Of a stretch of DNA of 23,275 bases, positions 14,262 through 23,096 are shown in pieces (positions within the stretch are counted from its first letter, which is position 1; each line of letters opens with the position of its first letter). The position numbers and the translations under genes are program-made. The notes below the pieces were generated by a model. The model saw only the letters and a list, made by a program, of their open reading frames with translations. It was not told the origin of the DNA and did not search any database. This DNA is from Oscillospiraceae bacterium (GTDB lineage: Bacteria > Bacillota_A > Clostridia > Oscillospirales > WRJC01): assembly GCA_009782405.1 (NCBI GenBank), contig WRJC01000049.1, positions 1 through 23,275 of the forward strand, given 5' to 3'.

Positions 14262-15287
14262 ATGATAGATCTGACAAATTACGGGTTTGTCCCGAATATG
14301 GCATCGGATGCCAAAAGCATTCCCGCCCGTGTCACGGCGGCGCACAAAGACAGATATGAAATCGTCTGCGAGCGCGGACAAATCTTCGCGAAACTCAAAA
14401 CAAGCGTTTATTATGGCAAAAATGAAGAAAATTTCCCGACCACCGGCGACTTTGTATTAATCGACCATATTTTTGGCGGCGACGCCTTAATTGTGAAAAC
14501 CTTGGAGAGAAAATCGCTGTTTTCGCGGCTCGAGCCCGGACCCATCCCGCGCGAGCAGGCGATAGCCGCAAACTTCGACTATGTGTTCATCATGGCCTCG
14601 CTCAACCATGATTTCAATCTGCGCCGCATCGAACGCTATCTCGCCCTTGCGAACCAGAGCGGCGGCATTCCTGTCGTCGTTTTGACAAAGGCGGATCTGG
14701 TCGATGATTTTTCAAGGCAAGCCGGAGAAATCGAACGCATAGCGGCAGGAGCGGCGGCATATGCGGTCAGCGCGATAACGGGTCTGGGCTTGGATTCCCT
14801 TGCCAAATATCTCAAGCCGGGGAAAACGATAGCCTTCATGGGTTCGTCCGGCGTAGGCAAATCGAGCCTTGTCAACGCGCTCGCCGGAGAGGATATCATG
14901 GCGGTGAATGTGATGAGAAATGTCGACGCGAGCAAAGGCAGGCACACCACCACGCACCGGCAGCTGATCATGCTTTCCTGCGGCGCGATGATAATCGACA
15001 CGCCTGGGATGCGCGAACTCGCCATGACGGGCGCGTCGGACAATCTGAGCGAAACCTTCGGCGATGTCGAGCGATATCTCGGCAGATGCAAATTTTCAGA
15101 CTGCAAACATCAAAGCGAGCCGGGCTGCGCGGTAAAATCGGCAATTGAAAGCGGCGAGCTGTCGGGCGAACGCTGGGAAAGCTACTTGCGCCTGAACAGG
15201 GAAGCCGAAATCAGCGCAAAACGCCTTGCCCCAAAAAAAGTCAGGAGAATCAAGGAAAGGGGCGGAGCGATATATGACGAGCGGTAA
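14262..15287 (+). CDS. rsgA: RsgA-type ribosome-associated GTPase (probable accessory paralogue)
   Basis: 341 residues with the circularly permuted GTPase order of RsgA/YjeQ/YloQ: an N-terminal OB-fold region (about 1-90), G4 TKAD (142-145), G1 GSSGVGKSS (194-202), the switch GRHTTTHR (226-233), G3 DTPG (246-249) and a C-terminal zinc site (Cys276, Cys281, His283, Cys289). All motifs are intact. RsgA checks 30S subunit assembly and binds the decoding region. Here the gene is not in a housekeeping setting. It sits behind a leader-peptide attenuator and overlaps a half-ABC exporter gene by 14 nt, so it is probably a specialised paralogue acting on the ribosome under stress (inference). GGAGG (14244-14248) is 13 nt before the ATG, somewhat long. 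Confidence 0.85.
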   Translation: MIDLTNYGFVPNMASDAKSIPARVTAAHKDRYEIVCERGQIFAKLKTSVYYGKNEENFPTTGDFVLIDHIFGGDALIVKTLERKSLFSRLEPGPIPREQAIAANFDYVFIMASLNHDFNLRRIERYLALANQSGGIPVVVLTKADLVDDFSRQAGEIERIAAGAAAYAVSAITGLGLDSLAKYLKPGKTIAFMGSSGVGKSSLVNALAGEDIMAVNVMRNVDASKGRHTTTHRQLIMLSCGAMIIDTPGMRELAMTGASDNLSETFGDVERYLGRCKFSDCKHQSEPGCAVKSAIESGELSGERWESYLRLNREAEISAKRLAPKKVRRIKERGGAIYDER

Positions 15288-17082
15288 AACAGCGAGTTTC
15301 GCGGGCAGGATCTTTTTCCTGCTTGGCAAAATATGGAAATTCGACAGGCCGAGAATCTTTTTGGATATCGCAGGCCAGATTTCGGGCAATATTGAAGGGT
15401 ATATATTTCATATCGCGTACCCGCTGTATATATACACCGCGGCGCAGGGCGGCAACGATTTTTTTGTCATTTTCAAATATGTTTCGCTTGCCTTGCTTGC
15501 ATTTTTCGCGCTAAAGCTTTACAGTCGCTGGCACGGCCATTATTATACGCCCGCAAGCGACATAAAAATCATGGAGAGCGTGAATAAGGAAATATTTGTC
15601 AAAAGCGCGCAGATGGATATCGCAAACTATGAAAACCCGGAGTTTTACGAGAAATTCAACCGGACGATAAATAACGTGAACGAAAAGTTTTTGTCTTTCA
15701 AGGACAATCTTTTGGACTGCGTTTTCTCGCTGATATATGTTTTGCTGACCGCCGCGATCATGACGGCGATAGATGCGTTCGTGGCGATATTTGTATTCGC
15801 GCCGATTATACTGTATATCATCGTGGGGGCGAAAATCAACAATATACGCTACGAATACAATATGCTCCAGATGAACGAAAACCGCAGAAAAAGCTATGTG
15901 AATAATGCCTTTTGCTCAAAAGAGTTCTCCAAGGAAATCAGGCTGACGCGCATATCAAAGGTCTTATTGGGTTATTTTGAAAAAGCGTTTGGCAACAGCA
16001 TTGCAAACGTGAAAAAGTTCGGTTATAAGACGGGGCGCAACAAAGCGCTTTTCGCCTTGCTGGGGAGATACTTGATTCACATAAGCGCGCTGGTATATAT
16101 AACATACAAGGCCGTGGTCGCAAAAACCATAAACGTCGGCGAGTTTTATTTCCTGCTGTTTTCCATCGTCACGCTGTCATGGTCCTTTACCGGAACGATA
16201 CAAAATATATTGAAAATAAACGACGATTCGCTCTATATAAACGACTATATCGACTTTTTGACGCAGAAGCCCTCGATTGTTTCGCTTGGCAATATAAAAG
16301 AGGTCGATTTGAAAAATATGAGCATCGAATTCAAGGATGTGAGCTTCAAATATCCCGGCTCGGATGTTTATGTTTTGAAACACATAAGCCTTTCGATAAA
16401 TATGCGCGAAAAAACGGCGTTTGTCGGATATAACGGCGCGGGCAAGACCACGATTGTAAAATTGATGCTGAGGCTATATGACGCGACGGAGGGCGAAATA
16501 TTGCTGAACGGGATCGACATAAAAAACTTCGAGCTCGATTTTTACCGGCAGCTGTTCGGCGTGGTTTTTCAGGATTTTCAAATATATGCGCTGTCTGTGG
16601 CCGACAATATAGCGCTTGGCAGCGAATATGCGCTTGACGAAATCGCAGAAGCCGCCAAAAAAGCGGGGATCCTCGCAAAAATCGAAACATATCCAAACGG
16701 GCTGCAGAGCCTCATGACAAAAGAGTTCGACAACGGCGGGATCGTGCCCTCCGGCGGGGAGGAACAAAAGCTCGCCATCGCGAGAAACTTTTGCCACGAC
16801 AGAAAAGTGGCGATATTCGACGAGCCGTCGAGTTTTTTGGACCCTTACGCGGAAAAAATGCTGCTCGAGCAGATGATTGCGGGCAGCGAAGACAAAATCA
16901 CGATATTCATATCGCACAGGCTGTCGTCGGCCACTTTGGCCGACCGGATATTTTTGATAGCCGACGGCTGCCTGGTCGAACAGGGCAGCCATGGGCAGCT
17001 GATGGGAATGGGCGGCAAATACAAGGAGATTTTTTCCGTGCAGGCGAAAAATTACATAGAAGCGGAGGAGGCCGGGATATGA
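15274..17082 (+). CDS. ABC exporter half-transporter 3 (permease-ATPase fusion)
   Basis: 602 residues: a membrane domain (hydrophobic helices near 28-55, 64-80, 148-185 and 258-305) and an NBD. The NBD has Walker A GYNGAGKT (385-392), Gln433, signature PSGGE (492-496), Asp516-Glu517 and His548. The signature has Pro where the other three transporters here have Leu, a mild deviation that need not abolish activity. The start at ATG 15274 follows a GGAAAGGGGCGGAG ribosome binding site and lies inside the end of the GTPase gene. It overlaps transporter 4 by ATGA (17079-17082), so the two are translationally coupled and likely heterodimeric. The substrate is unknown. Confidence 0.9.
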   Translation: MTSGKTASFAGRIFFLLGKIWKFDRPRIFLDIAGQISGNIEGYIFHIAYPLYIYTAAQGGNDFFVIFKYVSLALLAFFALKLYSRWHGHYYTPASDIKIMESVNKEIFVKSAQMDIANYENPEFYEKFNRTINNVNEKFLSFKDNLLDCVFSLIYVLLTAAIMTAIDAFVAIFVFAPIILYIIVGAKINNIRYEYNMLQMNENRRKSYVNNAFCSKEFSKEIRLTRISKVLLGYFEKAFGNSIANVKKFGYKTGRNKALFALLGRYLIHISALVYITYKAVVAKTINVGEFYFLLFSIVTLSWSFTGTIQNILKINDDSLYINDYIDFLTQKPSIVSLGNIKEVDLKNMSIEFKDVSFKYPGSDVYVLKHISLSINMREKTAFVGYNGAGKTTIVKLMLRLYDATEGEILLNGIDIKNFELDFYRQLFGVVFQDFQIYALSVADNIALGSEYALDEIAEAAKKAGILAKIETYPNGLQSLMTKEFDNGGIVPSGGEEQKLAIARNFCHDRKVAIFDEPSSFLDPYAEKMLLEQMIAGSEDKITIFISHRLSSATLADRIFLIADGCLVEQGSHGQLMGMGGKYKEIFSVQAKNYIEAEEAGI

Positions 17083-18863
17083 ATACGATCAAAAACATAA
17101 AGTTCATGCTGGGGTTTCCCGTCAGGCACATTTTGCCGCAATTTATCATCTATATCATATTCGATATGTTTTTTCACCCGTGGTACGGGCTGAACGGAGT
17201 CATACTCGAAGTGCTTTTTGTAAAGATCGTGGTCGACGCCGTGCAATACAACCTTGATTTTAACATGATAATGCTTGTGATAGCCGCGTTCGCGCTGTAT
17301 TTTTCGATATTTCAGTTCGCCTATAACTTTTTTATCGACGTGGCATGGGAAAAAGCCATGCTGAAGCTGCATTATAACGCGCAGCTGAAATTTATCGCCA
17401 TGGCGCAGAAAGTCGACATAAAATGTTTTGACGACGAAAAATTTTACGACGGCTGCATGAAATCGGTCGCCGTATTCGAGGAAAAATTGAACGAAACAAT
17501 ACATAATTTCAGGCTGATGCTGTGCATGCTTTTGAATTTCATATTTCTCGTTTCCCTGCTGTGGTCTTTAAGCATATACATCATGCTGACAATGATCGGC
17601 ACAAGCGCCGCTTCGATTTTTTTGAATGCGAAAACAAACAAAATCAATTACAGCAAGCATATGGAAAATATCAAGTACGAGAAAAAATCGAATTATATAC
17701 GGCGCATCTTTGGCGGCTATGGCTTCGCAAAGGATTTTCGGGTCCACAACAAGTTTTCCAATCTTTTGGCGACGGATTATCACAGGCAAAACGCGGGCAA
17801 ACTGGAAACGGAAAAAAAATACCGCAAGCCGCTGTTTTTGCTCGATTTGTTAGAAGATTATTTTCTTGGGTCCTTTATTTATCAGGGAGTTTTGATATTG
17901 ATTGTTTCATACCAGATATTGGTCGAAAAAAGCTTGCCCTACAGTTCGTTCGCGGTGATAGTCCCCTCCACCTGGGCGCTGAAAGGCTCCATGGAGGCCT
18001 TGGGGGGCGTCATTCCGCAGTTTAAGATATTGAGCGAATATATAGGCGAAATAAAGAAATTTTTAAATTACAAAAGCGAACTCAGGACCGATCATTCGAC
18101 CCGGGCGGCGCCGGATTCGCCGGAACCAATCGAGCTTAAAAATGTTTCGTTCGGCTATGGCGGAGATGCTATCTTAAAAAATATATCGTTGAAAATACAG
18201 CCGCGCGAGAAAATCGCGATAGTCGGGGAGAACGGGGCGGGAAAATCCACGCTGATCAAGCTGGTCATGCGCCTGTATGACCCCGACGAAGGCGAAATTT
18301 CATTGAAAGGCACCGATATAAGGGAATATGAGCTCGACAGCTATTACGGCTATTTTTCCGCGGTGTTTCAGGATTACAAAATATTCGCAGCCAACATCGC
18401 CGAAAACGTGCTGGCAGACGATGCGATTGACTATGATGCGGCAAAAACCGCGGCAAATTTGTCCGGCTTCGACAAAGTGTTGGAACATTCCGGCGGGAAT
18501 TTCGCCTCTCAAATATCCAAAGAATTTGACAAAAACGGGCTTATATTATCCGGCGGCGAGATGCAGAAGCTCGCCATTTCCAGGGCCTTCACCGGAAATC
18601 ACCCGGTACTCGTGCTCGATGAGCCTTCGAGCGCCTTGGACCCTATAAGCGAGGCGGAAATAAACCAAAAATTATTGACCCACTGCAAAAACAACACGGT
18701 CATATTCATCTCGCACAGGCTGTCCACCACGAAAATGGCGGACAGGATCGTCGTGATTTTTGGCGGCGAGATAGTCGAGCAGGGCAACCACGGGGAACTT
18801 ATGGCGCTTGGGGGCAGGTATGCCGAAATGTTCGGCTTGCAGGCCAAAAATTACAAAACATAA
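17079..18863 (+). CDS. ABC exporter half-transporter 4 (permease-ATPase fusion)
   Basis: 594 residues with a membrane domain (hydrophobic helices near 20-45, 62-85, 143-182 and 258-300) and an NBD: Walker A GENGAGKS (383-390), Gln431, LSGGE (490-494), Asp514-Glu515 and His546. All catalytic residues are present. The start is the ATG overlapping the stop of transporter 3, with GGAGGAGG about 8 nt upstream; the long open frame ahead of it lies within transporter 3 and is not coding. It is the last gene of operon 2. No terminator is visible after its TAA, and the next promoter begins 5 nt later. Confidence 0.9.
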   Translation: MNTIKNIKFMLGFPVRHILPQFIIYIIFDMFFHPWYGLNGVILEVLFVKIVVDAVQYNLDFNMIMLVIAAFALYFSIFQFAYNFFIDVAWEKAMLKLHYNAQLKFIAMAQKVDIKCFDDEKFYDGCMKSVAVFEEKLNETIHNFRLMLCMLLNFIFLVSLLWSLSIYIMLTMIGTSAASIFLNAKTNKINYSKHMENIKYEKKSNYIRRIFGGYGFAKDFRVHNKFSNLLATDYHRQNAGKLETEKKYRKPLFLLDLLEDYFLGSFIYQGVLILIVSYQILVEKSLPYSSFAVIVPSTWALKGSMEALGGVIPQFKILSEYIGEIKKFLNYKSELRTDHSTRAAPDSPEPIELKNVSFGYGGDAILKNISLKIQPREKIAIVGENGAGKSTLIKLVMRLYDPDEGEISLKGTDIREYELDSYYGYFSAVFQDYKIFAANIAENVLADDAIDYDAAKTAANLSGFDKVLEHSGGNFASQISKEFDKNGLILSGGEMQKLAISRAFTGNHPVLVLDEPSSALDPISEAEINQKLLTHCKNNTVIFISHRLSTTKMADRIVVIFGGEIVEQGNHGELMALGGRYAEMFGLQAKNYKT

Positions 18864-18867
18864 AAGC

Positions 18868-18896
18868 TTGACAAAACCGCATGGATTTGCTACAAT
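18868..18896 (+). promoter_or_regulatory. promoter of the AAA ATPase/nuclease gene
   Basis: TTGACA (18868-18873), a 17-bp spacer and TACAAT (18891-18896), starting 5 nt after the stop of ABC transporter 4. Confidence 0.8.
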
Positions 18897-18940
18897 AACG
18901 GCAGTATGTTTTTGTTAAAATAAAAATACGGAGGCAAAAT

Positions 18941-20506
18941 ATGCGGAGATTCAATGTGACAGGCGTATGTACGCCCGAAGAAGATTACATGGTCGATATA
19001 AGCAGAAAGATAGAACAGATAAAGCAGCTTGTAGACAGGCGTTGTTATTTCACGATAAACCGCGCAAGACAATACGGCAAAACAACAGCCCTAAACGAAT
19101 TGCGCAAAGCTTTAGCGGACGAATATACCGTTATTTCGCTCAGTTTCCAAGGAATTGGCGACGAAAGTTTTGCATCGTCTAAGTCATTCTGCCAAACATT
19201 TATAAGACAAATAGTACGAGCATTGAGGTTTAGTGCAGCTTCAAAGGAATATATTGAAAAATGGAGCAATGGCGAAATATCGGAGTTTGACGAACTAAGC
19301 CATCATATAACCGCTATGTGCGAAGATAAAAAACTTGTGCTGCTAATAGACGAAGTTGACAGAACGAGCAACAATCGCATATTTTTGCATTTTATAGATA
19401 TGCTCAGGGATAAATTTTTATCTCGCAAAACAGGACAGGACTATACGTTCCATAGCGTAATTCTTGCGGGGGTTTACGATATAAAAAATATAAAATTAAA
19501 GTTGATTGACGAGGGGTTATACGCTCCTTCTGCAAGCGAAAATAAAATATATAATTCGCCGTGGAATATAGCTGTAAATTTCAATATCGATATGTCGTTC
19601 AGTTCCTCCGAAGTTTCGACGATGTTGGATGATTATGAGAAAGATCACGGCACAGGCATGGATATCCCCGCCATATCAGATGAAATTTATAATTACACGA
19701 GCGGTTATCCGTTCTTGGTTTCAAGGATATGTCAATGCATAGATGAAGAACTCAACAAAGAATGGACAATCAATGGTATTCGGGAAGCCGTTAAAATAAT
19801 GCTCATAGAAAAAAATACGCTATTCGATGACCTATTCAAAAACCTCGAAAATAACAAGGATTTGTATAGCGTCATATACGACATATTGATTGCCGGAAAC
19901 AAAATACCCTTCAATGCCGACAATCCAACTTTGGATTTAGGCATGATGTACGGAATTATCAAAGAATCCGAACGCCACATAAATATATCAAACAAAATAT
20001 TCGAGATACGAATATGCGATTACCTTATTTCCAAAGATAACCAGGAAAGAACATCGAGGGTCGGGGTATTGCAACGCGATGTAATTAAAGACGGAAGATT
20101 CGATATGGAACTATGCCTGCGTAAATTTGCCGACCATTACGCTGAAATATTTACAGAAGATGATATGGGATTTTTGGAAAGCCATGGACGGCTGATATTT
20201 CTGTCATATCTGCGACCGCTCATCAACGGACAGGGATTCTATCATATCGAGAGCCAGCTTACCGATTTACGCCGTATGGATATAGTGGCAGACTTCGGAC
20301 GCGAACAGTTCATTATAGAACTAAAAATATGGAAAGGCGAAAAAGCCGAAGAAAAAGCGTATGAGCAGCTTTTGGGCTATATGGAAACAAAAAAAGCAAA
20401 TAAGGGGTATTTGTTGACATTTGATTTCCGTTTGAAAAAAAATAAAGAACGAAAATCGGAATGGCTTGATATCGACGGCAAAAAGATTTTTGAAGTAATA
20501 ATATGA
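18941..20506 (+). CDS. AAA ATPase-like protein with C-terminal PD-(D/E)XK nuclease domain
   Basis: 521 residues. The N-terminal STAND/AAA_35-like ATPase has a P-loop RARQYGKTT (41-49) and Walker B LLIDEVD (134-140). A helical middle region follows. The C-terminal PD-(D/E)XK fold has Asp447, then Glu460-x-Lys462 in IIELKIW, followed by an AYEQLLGYM helix and a GYLLTFDFR strand. This ATPase-plus-DUF1703-like nuclease architecture is frequent and multicopy in Clostridia and Bacteroidetes and is associated with mobile or defence-like islands; its function is unproven. GGAGG lies 7 nt before the ATG. It has its own promoter and is visibly AT-richer than the flanking transporter and rhamnosidase genes, suggesting separate acquisition. 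Confidence 0.85.
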   Translation: MRRFNVTGVCTPEEDYMVDISRKIEQIKQLVDRRCYFTINRARQYGKTTALNELRKALADEYTVISLSFQGIGDESFASSKSFCQTFIRQIVRALRFSAASKEYIEKWSNGEISEFDELSHHITAMCEDKKLVLLIDEVDRTSNNRIFLHFIDMLRDKFLSRKTGQDYTFHSVILAGVYDIKNIKLKLIDEGLYAPSASENKIYNSPWNIAVNFNIDMSFSSSEVSTMLDDYEKDHGTGMDIPAISDEIYNYTSGYPFLVSRICQCIDEELNKEWTINGIREAVKIMLIEKNTLFDDLFKNLENNKDLYSVIYDILIAGNKIPFNADNPTLDLGMMYGIIKESERHINISNKIFEIRICDYLISKDNQERTSRVGVLQRDVIKDGRFDMELCLRKFADHYAEIFTEDDMGFLESHGRLIFLSYLRPLINGQGFYHIESQLTDLRRMDIVADFGREQFIIELKIWKGEKAEEKAYEQLLGYMETKKANKGYLLTFDFRLKKNKERKSEWLDIDGKKIFEVII

Positions 20507-20514
20507 TTTCAATT

Positions 20515-20542
20515 CGGCCAAATTTTTTGTTTAAATTTGCCG
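20515..20542. terminator. hairpin after the AAA ATPase gene, possible weak terminator
   Basis: CGGC-c-AAATTT (20515-20525) pairs with AAATTTGCCG (20533-20542), 10 bp with one bulge. No T-run follows on either strand, so termination is uncertain. It lies 9 nt after the stop. TATAAT at 20589-20594 may serve the next gene, but no good -35 is seen. Confidence 0.35.
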
Positions 20543-20631
20543 CAAATTAATCGATTGTTAACAAAATCCACCTCATTGGCATATACAATATAATAGCATG
20601 GAGAGGTATTTTTAGATATGGAGGCACCCGC

Positions 20632-23070
20632 ATGAAAACCGAAAAAAAAGCGCAAATGCAAAAATATGTGCAAACCTGCCCGCCAAGATGCCGCGGGGTG
20701 CAAATCAAGCATACACACGGAAAGGTCGCCGGGGCCGAAAATATTTTGAATGAGGGCGAATCGGCGGTAAAAATCATATCGGAACAAACCGGCGACAAAC
20801 CGTTTTTTATCGTCGATATGGGAAAGTCGAGCCCCGGCGGATATCCGGTGTTCAAAATAAAATCCCAAACCGGGAATCCCGTCCTGCGCATTTCATATTC
20901 GGATTGGTATGACCATCTGCTTTCTCCGGTGCACGGCGAAAACGGCGACTATAACCGGGGCACGGCCACTTATCTCGGCGTGGAGCTGCCGGCGCCTCCC
21001 GCCAATCCGTACAGATATGAGCTGTATACGATTTCTTCTCCCGGAATCTATGCTTCCCCCATGATACAGGGCCAGCAGCGCGCCGTGCGTTTTCAGCTCG
21101 ACACGGCGGGAGAGCTCGAAATAGAATGGTACTATATCGAAAATGTGTCCGACCGCTCGGAATACGGCGGGTATTTCGATTGCTCCGACGAAAAGCTTGT
21201 CCGGCTCTGGTATTCGTCGGCCTACACCTGCCAGCTCGCCTCTTTCGAAAATTCAAACGCATGGGAAGTGGTCGGCGGCATCGGAAAACTCGCCGCGCGG
21301 GGCTTGGCCAAGTCAAACGATGTCGGGCTCATCGCCGATCCCGTTTTTGCCGCGCTGTCCGACTATTCGTTTGAGTTTGCCGTGTCCATAACCAAAAATC
21401 CGGGGCCGGTTTCGTCGGCGGGGTGGGTCGTAAGAGCCGCCGACAAAGACAACTGCATCGTGTTCCGCCTTGACCTTGACGGCAAATTATTTGTGAAACA
21501 CCGCGAGCGCGGGGTCTACAAGACCATAAAGGAGGCAAAACTCGATTTTCCCATCGCGGACAACAGAGAATATCGCATAAAAACGATAGTTTCCGGCGAC
21601 ACTTTCACGACATACCTCGACGGCTCGCTGATAGATGTCACCTGCGACAAAACTCACCAAAAAGGCTCGTGCGGGTTTTGCCAGGGATTGGATCAATGGG
21701 CGTTTTTCGGCGAGGCGGCATTGCGTTCGCCGGACGGCGAAATATTGTTTTGCGACGATTTCAAGTCGGGGCTTTCAAAATGGGACTACGACCGCACGCT
21801 GTCGTTTGTCGCGGACGGCGCGAAACGCGACAGGCTTCCCTGGATAGGCGATCTGGACTGGGCGGGGCGGAACCTGTATTATTCGTTCGGCGGCTATTCA
21901 TATATGCGCGATTCTTTGCTGATGTTCGCCTTCAACTCCACACCGGAAGGCTATGTATGGGCCACATGCTACCCCGAAAACAAAGAATCGCCAAAAACCG
22001 GCGACTACGGATATTATCAGTCGGATATATTTTCGGCTTGGTTTGTGCCGACGCTCGCCGATTATCTGCTCTATACCGGGGATTTGCCCGCGTGCGCCTC
22101 CATGTACGGCGCGACAAAGGCCGATCTCGACTATTTATGGGATCATACGGAGGCCGACGGGCTGCACTTCCAGCGCCATGACACCTCAAAAGGCCTGTGG
22201 GATCACGTGCTGGGGCAGACTATCGGAAAATACACGTACAACAATATTCTGATATGGGACGCCATGACAAAAGGGGCGTTCATCGCCGAAAATTTAGGCT
22301 TTTTCGACGACGCGGCCATTTACAGAAAAAGGGCGGATGCCATATGCGAGGGGATAAACAAATATCTTTGGCATCCAAACGGATATTTTGTCACCCATAA
22401 AGGCAGCGACGCTTATTGCTTCATGTCCAACGCCTTGGCCTTGGCCGTAAAATTCGCCGATGCCGGCAGCGCCGAAAAAATACGCGACCGGTTCAGGTCG
22501 GAGGAATTTTTCCACGGAAAGATAGTCAGCCTCGTGATACGCGGGCTTTACGAATACGGGTTTGAAAACGATGCCATAAATCGCCTTTATGCGCCCGGGG
22601 ACAGGATAGACTGGTTTGCCCCCCTCGACGATGACAGGGGGCCGTGCACCACATGGGAGTGCATGATATATCCCGTCGGGCAGGCAAGCGGCAAAAATTG
22701 GGGCGACCTTTCCCATCCCGATACGGCGATGGCGCATATCATGAGCGGCTATATGCTCGGTGTGCAGCCGACAAAACCGGGGTTTTCGGAGTACAGGGTC
22801 AAGCCGCTGAGCTTTGGCCTTGAGTTTGCCTCGGGCTGCGTGCCGACCGGTTTCGGAGGGATCGAATTTGAATGGAAAAAAACGCCGGATTCATTTTCTG
22901 CCGTCTTGACTTCGCCCGAGGGTACATCCGCCGAGGTTCATCTGCCCAAACCCGGCGCCGGCGCAAAACTGTATGTCAACAAAAAAGCCGCGGCCGGTTG
23001 CGGCGTTGAAGGCAACTATATCGTGCTTGAACATATCGCAGCCGGGCGCCATGAATTTGAAATAAAATGA
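20632..23070 (+). CDS. alpha-L-rhamnosidase-like glycoside hydrolase (GH78, six-hairpin fold)
   Basis: 812 residues without a signal peptide, so probably cytoplasmic. The N-terminal region (about 1-200) is beta-rich. Residues of about 203-375 look like an inserted LamG/DUF1080-type beta-sandwich (FSFEFAV-like strands, GWVVRAADKDN, YLDG). The (alpha/alpha)6 catalytic domain then begins with DGAKRDRLPWIGD (395-407), the GH78 signature containing the catalytic acids, and continues through YVWATCYPE, WDHVLGQTIG, and GPCTTWE. A C-terminal beta domain (PTKPGFSEYRVKPL onward) closes the protein. It would remove terminal L-rhamnose from plant glycans or glycosides taken up by the cell. GGAGG lies 7 nt before the ATG. 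The next gene starts 26 nt downstream, so they may share an operon. Confidence 0.85.
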   Translation: MKTEKKAQMQKYVQTCPPRCRGVQIKHTHGKVAGAENILNEGESAVKIISEQTGDKPFFIVDMGKSSPGGYPVFKIKSQTGNPVLRISYSDWYDHLLSPVHGENGDYNRGTATYLGVELPAPPANPYRYELYTISSPGIYASPMIQGQQRAVRFQLDTAGELEIEWYYIENVSDRSEYGGYFDCSDEKLVRLWYSSAYTCQLASFENSNAWEVVGGIGKLAARGLAKSNDVGLIADPVFAALSDYSFEFAVSITKNPGPVSSAGWVVRAADKDNCIVFRLDLDGKLFVKHRERGVYKTIKEAKLDFPIADNREYRIKTIVSGDTFTTYLDGSLIDVTCDKTHQKGSCGFCQGLDQWAFFGEAALRSPDGEILFCDDFKSGLSKWDYDRTLSFVADGAKRDRLPWIGDLDWAGRNLYYSFGGYSYMRDSLLMFAFNSTPEGYVWATCYPENKESPKTGDYGYYQSDIFSAWFVPTLADYLLYTGDLPACASMYGATKADLDYLWDHTEADGLHFQRHDTSKGLWDHVLGQTIGKYTYNNILIWDAMTKGAFIAENLGFFDDAAIYRKRADAICEGINKYLWHPNGYFVTHKGSDAYCFMSNALALAVKFADAGSAEKIRDRFRSEEFFHGKIVSLVIRGLYEYGFENDAINRLYAPGDRIDWFAPLDDDRGPCTTWECMIYPVGQASGKNWGDLSHPDTAMAHIMSGYMLGVQPTKPGFSEYRVKPLSFGLEFASGCVPTGFGGIEFEWKKTPDSFSAVLTSPEGTSAEVHLPKPGAGAKLYVNKKAAAGCGVEGNYIVLEHIAAGRHEFEIK

Positions 23071-23096
23071 TCGAACAAAAAAGGGGAAAAGACAAT

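Noticed and set aside
16791..17078. Long N-terminal extension of ABC transporter 4.
   Set aside because: It lies within the NBD of transporter 3 in another frame. The ATG at 17079 overlaps the stop and has a strong ribosome binding site.
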